In this document: piece by piece, positions 9,358-17,386 of the stretch
Layout of the letters: every line of letters begins with the position of its first letter
Position numbering within the stretch: position 1 is the first letter of the stretch
NCBI GenBank assembly: GCA_016933335.1
Contig: JAFGBD010000009.1
Location: 1-64,000 of the forward strand
Length of the DNA stretch: 64,000 nt
DNA from: Bacteroidales bacterium
GTDB taxonomy: Bacteria; Bacteroidota; Bacteroidia; Bacteroidales; UBA10428
Direction: 5' to 3'
Position numbers and translations under genes: made by a program
The notes under the pieces: model-generated
Database searches by the model: none
What the model was told of the DNA's origin: nothing
Seen by the model: the letters and a program-made list of their open reading frames with translations, nothing else

Positions 9358-9852
9358 CCACTTTAGTATACCGTAGTTTACTATAGTGCCAGGTTACTGT
9401 TATTGTGGTCGGTTATTATTACCCGCGTTAAGTCTGTAATAACAACCCGTGGCTTTCCGGTATTGCCTGTTACAGCAATGCCTTCCGGCTGCCCTTTTGA
9501 TACCCCCGAAGGAATACTTTCCGGGACGAAGCGTCTTTTGAAACTTCTCCGATTAATTTTTCCGAAGAATTATTGATCTTTGAAGTGAAATGCCTCCGGT
9601 CGAAACCGGATTTATTTCCGGAATAACTTTCAAAAACCGAAATTTAATCAGGTTATTCCGTTCTGAGACTCAACCTTTGAAAGAACAACTGGCGGCTTTC
9701 TCTGGTTTACCGGATTTAAAGACGAATCTTTATTTCCGGACTTCGGCATCTGTGATGCGGGATCCGAAGATCCGCTGAATTGATTCCGGCTTCAGTTAAG
9801 AAGCTTTCCTCGTTTCCACATCGCAGGTGCAACCTTTTATCGCTCACCTGGT
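9313..9852 (-). ncRNA. Candidate structured non-coding RNA, about 540 nt, unknown class
   Basis: No protein-coding frame spans this stretch, but on the minus strand it folds into consecutive hairpins. In plus coordinates: 9824-9829 with 9845-9850; 9789-9793 with 9800-9804; 9757-9764 with 9769-9775; a two-part stem 9710-9722 with 9727-9739; 9595-9600 with 9605-9610; 9560-9562 with 9567-9569; 9501-9506 with 9511-9516; 9457-9466 with 9475-9488; and 12 bp of 9411-9422 with 9436-9447. Five loops read UUCG in the minus-strand RNA, three of them as C(UUCG)G. At 9501-9516 and 9411-9447 the mismatches become G-U pairs only on the minus strand, which fixes the transcribed strand. A -7 element (TATATTTG) lies just upstream and a terminator closes the 3' end. 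It does not fit RNase P RNA, tmRNA, SRP RNA, 6S RNA or a group II intron. Function unknown. Confidence 0.72.
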
Positions 9853-9856
9853 AGAA

Positions 9857-9864
9857 CAAATATA
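9857..9864 (-). promoter_or_regulatory. -7 element for the candidate structured RNA
   Basis: The minus strand reads TATATTTG, an exact match to TAnnTTTG, about 6 nt before the first hairpin of the RNA. No clear TTTG is seen 19-21 bp further upstream, so a different -33 contact or an activator may be involved. A near-perfect 22-bp inverted repeat lies about 65 bp upstream (9927-9948). Confidence 0.5.
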
Positions 9865-9926
9865 CAACATGTATGTATTGGATGATCGTTTTCGGGTAAT
9901 TATATTTAAACGCAGTTTGCACATGA

Positions 9927-9948
9927 GTTATCAACAATTGTTAATAAC
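9927..9948. repeat. 22-bp inverted repeat upstream of the structured RNA and rpsF
   Basis: GTTATCAACAA is followed directly by TTGTTAATAAC, its reverse complement with one mismatch. It has the dyad symmetry of a protein-binding site. The half-site TTATCAACA differs by one base from the classical DnaA box. A related string, GAGTTATTAACAATT, occurs upstream of dnaA near 17053. Confidence 0.4.
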
Positions 9949-10307
9949 ACGCAAGGTCTTTAATATAAAGTCATTTGGTGAGGGTGTCTCTTGCAACAAT
10001 TGAGAAAGTATGGGCAAATGGTGTTTCAGAAAAACGGGTCTGGTTAAAAGCCTGAAGGGAGATTCCGGACAAAATCAATGGAACGATGACTTTTACCATA
10101 TTATGAATTTTGCAAAGATTTGATAGCATGATCATAGTGATGAGATGATTATATTGATAATGGATATAAATTTAAATAAAGCCTTCAACCTGCCTTAATG
10201 AAACTGAAATGAAAATCAAGTTACCTGGCGGTATTGAAAGAACCCATTTAGAAAAACCCCCGAATTCTCTTGAATTCAGATAAAGACCTAATAAATTCAA
10301 TAATTTA

Positions 10308-10338
10308 TTTGTTTACATAAAAAAAGTTAATACTTTTG
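10308..10338 (+). promoter_or_regulatory. Promoter of the rpsF-rpsR-rplI operon
   Basis: TTTG (10308-10311), 19 bp, then TACTTTTG (10331-10338): an exact match to the Bacteroidota vegetative promoter. Transcription would start near 10345, giving a leader of about 35 nt and excluding the upstream GTG at 10340 as the translation start. The region from 9949 to 10307 holds nothing else that I recognise. Confidence 0.8.
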
Positions 10339-10381
10339 CGTGCCAAAAAAATATATATTATTTAATCCATTTATTAACATG

Positions 10382-10735
10382 ATGAATCAATACGAGACCG
10401 TTTTCATTGCAACTCCCGTTTTGTCTGAGAACCAGATGAAGGAAGCGGTTGAAAAATTCAAGAAAATCATTACCGGCAAGGGCGGAGAGATTATCAACGA
10501 AGAGAACTGGGGCCTGAGAAAACTGGCTTACCCCATTCAGAAAAAATCTACAGGATTTTATTACCTGATTGAGTTCAGGGCAGAAAGCAAGCTTATTCAA
10601 AGTCTTGAGGTTGAGTACAGGCGTGATGAGCGCATTATTCGCTTTCTTACAGTGAAACTCGATAAGTACGCTGTTGAGTACAGTGAAAAAAGGAAAAGTA
10701 AAGTAGAAACAGAGGAAGAAATAAAGGAGGATTAA
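10382..10735 (+). CDS. rpsF: Ribosomal protein bS6
   Basis: 117 residues beginning [19 protein letters not shown], the standard Bacteroidota bS6 N-terminus; the ATG at 10379 is an alternative. The central region ([27 protein letters not shown]) and [26 protein letters not shown] are conserved in S6. The protein binds the central domain of 16S rRNA together with S18 in the 30S platform. It is first in an operon with rpsR (3 bp downstream) and rplI, the usual bacterial order, behind a strong consensus promoter. The C-terminal acidic/lysine tail is typical of the family. Confidence 0.97.
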   Translation: MNQYETVFIATPVLSENQMKEAVEKFKKIITGKGGEIINEENWGLRKLAYPIQKKSTGFYYLIEFRAESKLIQSLEVEYRRDERIIRFLTVKLDKYAVEYSEKRKSKVETEEEIKED

Positions 10736-10738
10736 ACC

Positions 10739-11008
10739 ATGGCACAGAATCCAAATGAAATCAGATATTTAACGCCTCCAACAGTTGAGATTAAAAAGAA
10801 AAAATTCTGCCGTTTCAGAAAGAACCGGATAAAGTATATCGATTATAAAGATCCTGAATTTCTGAAAAAGTTTCTGAATGAACAGGGTAAAATACTTCCA
10901 AGACGGGTAACTGGTACATCACTTAAATTTCAACGAAAAATTGCTACTGCAGTTAAGCGTGCCAGGCATATCGCTTTGTTGCCTTATGTTACTGATTTAT
11001 TGAAATAA
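10739..11008 (+). CDS. rpsR: Ribosomal protein bS18
   Basis: 89 residues. [19 protein letters not shown] and [32 protein letters not shown] are hallmark S18 segments. It contacts S6 and 16S rRNA in the small subunit platform. It starts 3 bp after the rpsF stop and ends 16 bp before rplI, so the three genes are surely co-transcribed. The first 18 residues before the conserved core resemble other Bacteroidota S18 proteins. Confidence 0.97.
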   Translation: MAQNPNEIRYLTPPTVEIKKKKFCRFRKNRIKYIDYKDPEFLKKFLNEQGKILPRRVTGTSLKFQRKIATAVKRARHIALLPYVTDLLK

Positions 11009-11024
11009 ACAGGAGGAATCAATC

Positions 11025-11471
11025 ATGGAAATTATTTTAAAGCAGGATATTGCCAATCTGGGTTATAAGGATGATATTGTCAGGGTGAAAGACGGTTATG
11101 CCAGAAATTATTTGATCCCCAAAGGTTTAGCTGTTAATGCAACTTCCTCTGAAAGGAAAAAGCATGCCGAAAACATAAAACAGAGGGCACATAAGGAAGC
11201 CAAATTAAAGGAAGAAGCCCTTGAAATTGCTGAAAAGCTAAAGACAATCGCACTGACCATAGGTGCCAAAACAAGCTCAAAAGGTAAGATTTTTGGTTCG
11301 GTGAATACCATCCAGGTTGCTGAGGCACTTAAGGAGAAGGGATTTGAAATAGACAGAAAGAGTATCACCTTCAGGGAAGAAATCATTAAAGAAGTTGGTA
11401 AATACACTGCAGATATAAAACTGCATAAAGAAGTAACAGTCGAAATACCTTTTGAGATTGTTTCTGAATAG
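11025..11471 (+). CDS. rplI: Ribosomal protein bL9
   Basis: 148 residues, the usual L9 length. The N-terminal domain MEIILKQDIANLGYKDDIVRVKDGYARNYLIPKGLA matches the L9 signature. A long central helix (about 42-75) links it to the C-terminal rRNA-binding domain (GKIFGSVNTIQVAEALKEKG onward). L9 binds 23S rRNA near the L1 stalk. It is the last gene of the rpsF operon and runs convergently into ridA only 5 bp away. An AGGAGG string lies just upstream of its ATG (near 11013), a rare Shine-Dalgarno-like match in this window. Confidence 0.97.
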   Translation: MEIILKQDIANLGYKDDIVRVKDGYARNYLIPKGLAVNATSSERKKHAENIKQRAHKEAKLKEEALEIAEKLKTIALTIGAKTSSKGKIFGSVNTIQVAEALKEKGFEIDRKSITFREEIIKEVGKYTADIKLHKEVTVEIPFEIVSE

Positions 11472-11476
11472 TCTGC

Positions 11477-11854
11477 CTATTTAACAGCAATCGCTTCTAT
11501 TTCTATCAGCACATCTTTTGGAAGCCTTGCTACTTCGAATGCTGCCCTGGCGGGTGGATTTTCTTTAAAAAAATCTCCGTATACTTCATTCATGGCCTGA
11601 AAATCGTTCAGGTCCTTTAGCATACATGTGCATTTGATTACATCGCTGATCAGATAGTCAGCTTCATTCAGAATGGCTTCCATGTTCTTTAAAACCTGCT
11701 TTGTCTGCTCTCTGATGTCTCTTGCCGTAATAGTGCCGGAAACCGGATCTATTGGAACCTGGCCACTGATAAACAGCATGCCGTTTGTTTCAGCAGCCTG
11801 GCTGTATGGGCCAATTGCTTCAGGCGCGTTTTGCGTTTGTATAATTCTTTTCAT
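11477..11854 (-). CDS. RidA family reactive enamine/imine deaminase
   Basis: 125 residues from [20 protein letters not shown]; an in-frame ATG three codons upstream (11863) is less likely given the family N-terminus. Conserved features are [24 protein letters not shown], the [11 protein letters not shown] strand and [25 protein letters not shown], which includes the invariant Arg that binds the substrate carboxylate. RidA proteins hydrolyse reactive 2-aminoacrylate and related imines released by pyridoxal-phosphate enzymes, in the cytoplasm as trimers. It is convergent with rplI and stands between it and lptD. Confidence 0.92.
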   Translation of the reverse strand: MKRIIQTQNAPEAIGPYSQAAETNGMLFISGQVPIDPVSGTITARDIREQTKQVLKNMEAILNEADYLISDVIKCTCMLKDLNDFQAMNEVYGDFFKENPPARAAFEVARLPKDVLIEIEAIAVK

Positions 11855-11952
11855 TTTTATCATTCTTTGGTATATCCGTTATTCTAAAATTATGGCATTT
11901 TCAGTGATTATATTAAATGCTTCTGTAAAAGATGTCAGCCCATGATATATTG

Positions 11953-14589
11953 TTACAGATTATCCCACCAGCTTTTTCTCTTGTCCCATTTAAGATCACG
12001 CAGCATGGCTGATTTTGCATTGATGGTGAATACATAGCTCTTGCGCGGACCAAAAGGCACGGCACTCATTTGCATGGTCCAGCAATGCAGATCACGGGAA
12101 ATCGAAATATTGGTTATGGTAACTTCTTTGTTTACCAGATCATACCCGGTTCTTCCTCCGATTTTCCATTTTTTTGTAAGGCTTAAATCGCCTGACAGGT
12201 CAATGGTATGTGAAATGGTTTTGGTATTTCTCGGTTTATTATAGGACCAGGAATAGTTGATTCTTAAGCTCCAGGGTATATCAAAATCAACATAATCCCC
12301 GAATACTTCACTTTCATCGTCATAATCTGTAGTCTGCGTTTGTTCTTTATCAGAAGTCTCTCCTGTGGTTTCGGATTTTTTACCCTGACCGGACTGAAAT
12401 GCAGTGCCGATATTAATATTGAAGCGGGTTAGTCTTACCAGCTTACGGGTCTCTTTGAAATGAGACCTGTTGTATTTATTGCCTGCCTCGTCCAGGGCAT
12501 ACGGACTGAATGAACCTCCAAAAGTCACATTGATTCTGTTATTTAATAATCTTGTTGCCCCGTTCATTGAGATATCATTCCAGCGCAGGGTATCCACGAA
12601 CGGGTTATATGAGCTGCTGAAGTTCAGGTTATCCAGGATTGACACCTTTTTTGGTTCCCCGGTGGTGTCATTTTTTGATAATACTTTCATTTCCAGGTTA
12701 TTGTTGAGACTGAGACTTATTGCTCCGACACTTCCCCTGGCCACAGGGGTACCATATAAATATCCTTCAAACATTGAATAGGTCTTTTCTGATACACGAC
12801 CCATTGATCTGGGATACCTGATTGTGTGGTAATAATTGGGCATGAGACTGCTCACGTCTGGTGAGAAACTGAAACCGGCAGACGGACTGATAACATGCCT
12901 TACTGCCCTGATGTATGAGTTGGGCCTGGTAGACTGAAACATTCCGTATATTTTCGGATTGGCTGAAATACTGATGGAGGAATTGATGGCATGAGCATAT
13001 CTGAGCCCGTAAATGGTGTCTGTCTGAACATATGATTCCGGGCTGTTTGTAAACAGGATGGAATCAGGGAAACTCTTTTCTATGTGACTTGTATAGGCTA
13101 CCCCTTTATAGCTTAAACTTGGTGTGATGCTGATAAAATTCAGCAACCGGATATTTGCCATTGATACCGGAATATTATGGTAGAAACCGTTCTGCATATT
13201 CTTGAGCGTCAGGTCTTTTAAGATTGTGGAGTCGGTTGTGGCTATTTTGTTCTGTATTCCTGCATCATAACTTAGCTGAATGTTTTCAAACCACCTGGGC
13301 TTTCCTGACATGTTTTTGCTTCTGAAAGGATAGAACCTGTTAACTTTAAAAGAAGCATTGGGCAGATTGAGATTTACATTACCGCTGATGTTATCCTGGG
13401 TGTGAGTTGCAGTGACATTCAGTGCAAACATGGAGCCCCATCGTTTGCTGTACAAGATGCTGGAGCTTTGATTGTTTCTCAGGTAATTCTCCAGATCATA
13501 GCTGTAATTCTTGCTGTAGGTAGCTTTGGATATATTTACATTGGCACTGAATGTACGGGTCGGATTGGCTTTAGGGGACTGTGTATGTCGCCAGACAATT
13601 GAATAATCGTTATAAGGCCTGTAGTCAAAATCATCCTTTATCCTGTTCCAGTAATATTTGAAGTCAAACCCGCCGCTGAAGTGGTACTTCCAGTTATAAC
13701 TGGATTTTGCAATGATTCCTATGGTTCCTCTTAAATAAACATCTGCCTGTAGAACCAAATCCATGTAATCGCTGAAAGGAATGTACAATCCTCCCTGCTT
13801 GAGAAAGAAACCCCGCGTCCGCTCTTCGCCGTATGAAGGGAAAAGGATGCCTGCAGAACGCCGTTTGGAATTCGGGAAAAATCCGAAAGGCAGTATCAGG
13901 GGCAGAGGAATGTCTTCCATGACAAAATATGCCGGACCGCTGACTATTTTATCATCAGGTATGGCAATGGCTTTTGTCAGTCCGATATAAAAATGGGGAT
14001 GTTCGGCATTACATGTTGTATATTTTCCGTTCTTGATGTGAATGTGCCCGTTTGACAATCGCTTGGTTATATGGCTGTGCAGGTATCCTTCTCCCTGTTC
14101 GGTTACAATATTTTTAATCAATCCTTTTTTTGTCTTAAAATTGTATCTGATGGTGTCCGACTCAAATGTTTCATCTCCTTTTTTGAAGACAGGTTTGCCT
14201 GTGACAGAGCCTGAAGTATCAGTCAGACTCATGGCTGTTACCTCACTGTTGTTCATATCGAATTCCATAAAGTCAGCTTTAAGCTCAATGTCTTCATAAT
14301 ATACCTGTGCTTCACCATACAGATAAAGTTTCCGCTTTACAACAGCAGTAATCATGGAATCACGAGAACTGTATCTGACCTGAGATTCAAGAGTCTGTTT
14401 TTTGGATTTTGTTTTGGGAACCATTCCGGTTGTATCATGCTGAATGGTATCGCTGATTAAAACAGTATCAGGAAATAATTTATCAACAGTTGTATCTGCC
14501 TTTATTTCCAATTCCTGGGAATTTACTGACAGGATTAATCCAGTAAAAACATAAAATACTATTTGAAATTTTAATAAGTTAGAAAACAA
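11953..14589 (-). CDS. lptD: LPS-assembly protein LptD-like outer membrane protein
   Basis: 878 residues with a signal peptide ending LSVNSQ. Residues about 65-230 form an OstA/LptA-like periplasmic jellyroll (LYLYGEAQVYYEDIELKADFM, then DETFESDTIRYNFKTKKGLI). The rest is a large barrel domain beginning VMEDIPLPLILPFGFFPNSK and ending in alternating strands. This is the Bacteroidota form of LptD, which inserts lipopolysaccharide into the outer leaflet with LptE. The stretch near residues 755-780 (EQTQTTDYDDESE) is a charged loop. It is divergent from the amidase gene 70 bp away. Confidence 0.85.
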   Translation of the reverse strand: MFSNLLKFQIVFYVFTGLILSVNSQELEIKADTTVDKLFPDTVLISDTIQHDTTGMVPKTKSKKQTLESQVRYSSRDSMITAVVKRKLYLYGEAQVYYEDIELKADFMEFDMNNSEVTAMSLTDTSGSVTGKPVFKKGDETFESDTIRYNFKTKKGLIKNIVTEQGEGYLHSHITKRLSNGHIHIKNGKYTTCNAEHPHFYIGLTKAIAIPDDKIVSGPAYFVMEDIPLPLILPFGFFPNSKRRSAGILFPSYGEERTRGFFLKQGGLYIPFSDYMDLVLQADVYLRGTIGIIAKSSYNWKYHFSGGFDFKYYWNRIKDDFDYRPYNDYSIVWRHTQSPKANPTRTFSANVNISKATYSKNYSYDLENYLRNNQSSSILYSKRWGSMFALNVTATHTQDNISGNVNLNLPNASFKVNRFYPFRSKNMSGKPRWFENIQLSYDAGIQNKIATTDSTILKDLTLKNMQNGFYHNIPVSMANIRLLNFISITPSLSYKGVAYTSHIEKSFPDSILFTNSPESYVQTDTIYGLRYAHAINSSISISANPKIYGMFQSTRPNSYIRAVRHVISPSAGFSFSPDVSSLMPNYYHTIRYPRSMGRVSEKTYSMFEGYLYGTPVARGSVGAISLSLNNNLEMKVLSKNDTTGEPKKVSILDNLNFSSSYNPFVDTLRWNDISMNGATRLLNNRINVTFGGSFSPYALDEAGNKYNRSHFKETRKLVRLTRFNINIGTAFQSGQGKKSETTGETSDKEQTQTTDYDDESEVFGDYVDFDIPWSLRINYSWSYNKPRNTKTISHTIDLSGDLSLTKKWKIGGRTGYDLVNKEVTITNISISRDLHCWTMQMSAVPFGPRKSYVFTINAKSAMLRDLKWDKRKSWWDNL

Positions 14590-14598
14590 TTTTAGTAC

Positions 14599-14606
14599 TA
14601 TTTTTG
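14599..14606 (+). promoter_or_regulatory. -7 element upstream of the amidase gene
   Basis: TATTTTTG matches TAnnTTTG and lies about 55 bp before the amidase ATG, in the short divergent spacer with lptD. No good -33 TTG is at the right distance, so this is tentative. Confidence 0.4.
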
Positions 14607-14659
14607 TAGCGTGTCATTTATGAAAAAGCTGTAAAACTAATAAAATAACGTCATTTTAA

Positions 14660-15913
14660 ATGTATAAAAAATATATAAGTAATTATCCAGTAAAACGAAA
14701 ATTAAGCCTGATTCTTATATATTTATTCATTTCTTTTCAGCTGTTCGGACAGGTTAACAATTATGACGATTACTGCCTGAAAACCGTTGTGATTGATCCG
14801 GGACACGGGGGTAAAGATCCGGGATCAATGGGTGATTTTGCCTGTGAAAAGGATATCGTTCTGAACATTGCACTGAAGCTTGGGAATTACATCGAAACAA
14901 AACTGGAAGATGTCAGGGTTGTTTACACCCGTACAACAGATGAGTTTGTTCCATTGTATAAACGGGCGGAAATTGCCAACAACAGCAAGGCTGATGTTTT
15001 TCTTTCGATACATGCCAACGGGCTTTCCAAAAGGAATGTGAAGGGTACCGAGACGCTGGTTCTGGGATTACACAGAGCAGAAGAAAATTTTGAAGTGGCA
15101 AAAAGAGAGAATTCTGTCATCGAGATGGAGGAAGACTATACAACCAGGTACGCAGGTTTTGATCCCGATTTGCCGGAATCTTACATCATGCTGACGCTGA
15201 TGCAGAGTGTATATTTTGACCATAGCATCAACCTGGCCAAGTTTATCCAGGATCAGTTTCGTGATCGTGCCAGGAGAATAGACAGGGGGGTCAAGCAGCA
15301 GGGATTGCTTGTACTGGCGCAAACCTCAATGCCTGGAGTTCTGATTGAAACAGGATTTGTCACCAATCCGGAAGAAGAAAAATACCTGATGACAGAAGAA
15401 GGTCAGGATTATATTGCATCAGCGATATTTCGTGCATTTCGTGATTACAAGCAATCCATTGAATCCCGTACCATTTTTACCCGTATCAATGCTGATACCA
15501 GGTCAGATACACTTACTTCTGATAAGGATGGCTCCAATGTTTTCCCGGATCCACCTGTCACTGATGATACGGCTGTTACATCTGAAAAAGACCATTACAT
15601 AAATTACAGCCTGACAGAGCCTCAGGCAAAATACAATGAGCGTAACATTGAATTCAAGGTTCAGATTGCAGTTTCTGCCAATCCTATCCCCCTTGATTCC
15701 GATTTCTTTAAAGAACTGAATGATGTATACGAATACAAACAGGATCACTTATATAAGTATGCTGTAGGGAGTAAGAGAAATTACAACCAGATTGTCGAAT
15801 ACAGCAAATGGGTAAAAAACAGATTTCCTGATGCATTTATTATTGCTGTCAAAAACGGCAAGATAATTTCAATGGAACAGGCATTGAAAGAATCAGTTGT
15901 ACAAACAAATTAA
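14660..15913 (+). CDS. N-acetylmuramoyl-L-alanine amidase (Amidase_3)
   Basis: 417 residues; hydrophobic export segment at about 15-31 ending LFGQ. The zinc amidase motifs are VVIDPGHGGKDPG with ligand H49, CEKDIVLNIAL with ligand E63, and VFLSIHANGL with the third ligand His. The catalytic Glu is in GVLIETGFVTNPEEEKYLM. The enzyme cleaves the amide between MurNAc and the stem peptide, for daughter-cell separation or wall turnover. The insert after SIHANG carrying REN-type helices is usual for AmiC-like enzymes and may be an autoinhibitory helix. The C-terminal 100 residues (FKVQIAVSANPIPLDSDFF onward) look like a SPOR-type domain. The next gene starts 10 bp downstream. Confidence 0.92.
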   Translation: MYKKYISNYPVKRKLSLILIYLFISFQLFGQVNNYDDYCLKTVVIDPGHGGKDPGSMGDFACEKDIVLNIALKLGNYIETKLEDVRVVYTRTTDEFVPLYKRAEIANNSKADVFLSIHANGLSKRNVKGTETLVLGLHRAEENFEVAKRENSVIEMEEDYTTRYAGFDPDLPESYIMLTLMQSVYFDHSINLAKFIQDQFRDRARRIDRGVKQQGLLVLAQTSMPGVLIETGFVTNPEEEKYLMTEEGQDYIASAIFRAFRDYKQSIESRTIFTRINADTRSDTLTSDKDGSNVFPDPPVTDDTAVTSEKDHYINYSLTEPQAKYNERNIEFKVQIAVSANPIPLDSDFFKELNDVYEYKQDHLYKYAVGSKRNYNQIVEYSKWVKNRFPDAFIIAVKNGKIISMEQALKESVVQTN

Positions 15914-15923
15914 ACACTGTAAA

Positions 15924-16859
15924 ATGAAACTATCCCGGGAATTGAAAATAGGAATTGTGGCCATTATCACCATAGCGCTTCTCATATGGGGGATCAATTT
16001 TCTGAAGGGAATTGACATTTTCAAATCTTCTGATACCTATTATTCATTATATGATAACATCGGCGGCCTGATTGAATCCGGCGTTATTTATCTTAACGGG
16101 TTCAGGATTGGAAATGTCAGTGAAATAAAATATGATTCGCAAAGTGCCAGGATCATTGTCAGGTATTCCATTAAAGAGCGGGTTAAAATTCCAGAAAATT
16201 CTGTTTTCCAGATATACAGCTCCAGTTTGGTATCAGGAATCAAAGATATCAGATTGGTCCTGGGCGAAGGTACGGGGTATTATCAGTCGGGTGATACTGT
16301 TCCGGGTGAACTTGACAGGGGACTGGAGGCTGTCATTGATCCGATCCGCGAACAAACCATGATCACCATCTCTAAAATTGACACTGTAATCGGATCGCTG
16401 GCACGGATTTTAAATGAAGATAAAGTTGAGGAGATACAGCAGTCAATCGGTCACATCGATAACATAGCTGCATCGCTTGACAACAACCTTTCCGAAGGAG
16501 GTCCCCTTGACAGCAGTTTTGACAACCTTGCTTCCATCACTGAGAATATTAAACAGAGTAATCATGAATTGAAAGCAGTTATTTCCAATTTCAGGAATGT
16601 CTCAGATTCAGTTTCAAACTCACAATTAAAATCTGCCATTGCAAATGCGAATGCAACCCTCCAAAGCACATCAGGGATTCTTGCAAAGGTTGAGGCAGGA
16701 GAAGGGACACTTGGAATGCTTGTTCATAACGATTCACTCTATATCCATCTTAAAAATGTTACGGAAACACTGGATCTGCTTTTGAATGATCTGCGCGAAC
16801 ATCCCAAACGCTATGTTCATTTTTCCTTGTTTGGCAAGAAAGAAAAGGCTGAAAACTGA
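15924..16859 (+). CDS. MlaD/MCE domain lipid-transport protein
   Basis: 311 residues from MKLSRELKIGIVAIITIALL; the frame opens further upstream at 15897, inside the amidase gene. One N-terminal membrane anchor (about 10-30) is followed by the MCE fold (YYSLYDNIGGLIESGVIYLNGFRIGNVSEI) to about residue 120, then a long helical region with hydroxyl-rich repeats (residues 150-270). MCE proteins form rings or tunnels carrying phospholipids between the inner and outer membranes. Neither the MlaE/MlaF permease and ATPase genes nor others of the system are adjacent here. It is co-transcribed with the amidase, a pairing that fits an envelope role. Confidence 0.88.
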   Translation: MKLSRELKIGIVAIITIALLIWGINFLKGIDIFKSSDTYYSLYDNIGGLIESGVIYLNGFRIGNVSEIKYDSQSARIIVRYSIKERVKIPENSVFQIYSSSLVSGIKDIRLVLGEGTGYYQSGDTVPGELDRGLEAVIDPIREQTMITISKIDTVIGSLARILNEDKVEEIQQSIGHIDNIAASLDNNLSEGGPLDSSFDNLASITENIKQSNHELKAVISNFRNVSDSVSNSQLKSAIANANATLQSTSGILAKVEAGEGTLGMLVHNDSLYIHLKNVTETLDLLLNDLREHPKRYVHFSLFGKKEKAEN

Positions 16860-17386
16860 TTCATTGACCAGGGTGTTCAGAATTTCCGGAGTGACTTTGT
16901 TAATTGAATTGTTATGGATATGATGCTATCAGTACCTGCAATTCAACCTGTAATATGCTACCTTCCAGACACTATTAAACATACACTGGCAATAATGTCC
17001 GGGGGATATTAGAATAATTCCCGGTAATGGCAGAAATTATTCTGACCGTCCTGAGTTATTAACAATTAAAAAACGGTGTTATTTTTGGTAATTTAGAATT
17101 AATTTAAACAGCGATTGGTGTAAATGAATTAAACATTGCTTTAATTAAAATTCAATAAACAGTTAATTAACAATTTTTTAAGATAGAATATTCTTAAGTG
17201 GTTAATTATCAGGTATATAATTTTTTTTTATTTTTTTGTTGAAACTAATTTTCTGATACTAAATTCAATAATATTTTCTGATAAAAGTCAAGAGAAAAAT
17301 GATTTTTTTTTTATGATTTTTTTCACAATCTTGCTGTATGAACATAAAACCCTAATTTATTCCTAAACACTTAAGGCATAAGCAAA
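16860..17386. other. AT-rich non-coding region upstream of dnaA; candidate oriC
   Basis: 527 bp without a gene. The right half (about 17090-17370) is strongly AT-rich, with long T-runs, and could be a DNA unwinding element. DnaA-box-like strings are only weak: GAGTTATTAACAATT near 17053 and GTTAATTAACAATT near 17162. A -7 element TATTTTTG is at 17080-17087. In many bacteria the origin flanks dnaA, so this is a candidate, but no cluster of good TTATCCACA boxes is visible. Confidence 0.3.

Noticed and set aside
9800-9852. GAGGAAAG string suggesting RNase P RNA
   Set aside because: The other conserved RNase P regions (P4 partner strand, GAGCAA and GACAGAA-type segments) are not present in the stretch.
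9716-9937. 73-codon minus-strand frame over the 5' part of the structured RNA
   Set aside because: It begins upstream of the putative promoter and reads through three strong hairpins; the residue pattern has no protein-like conservation that I can recognise.
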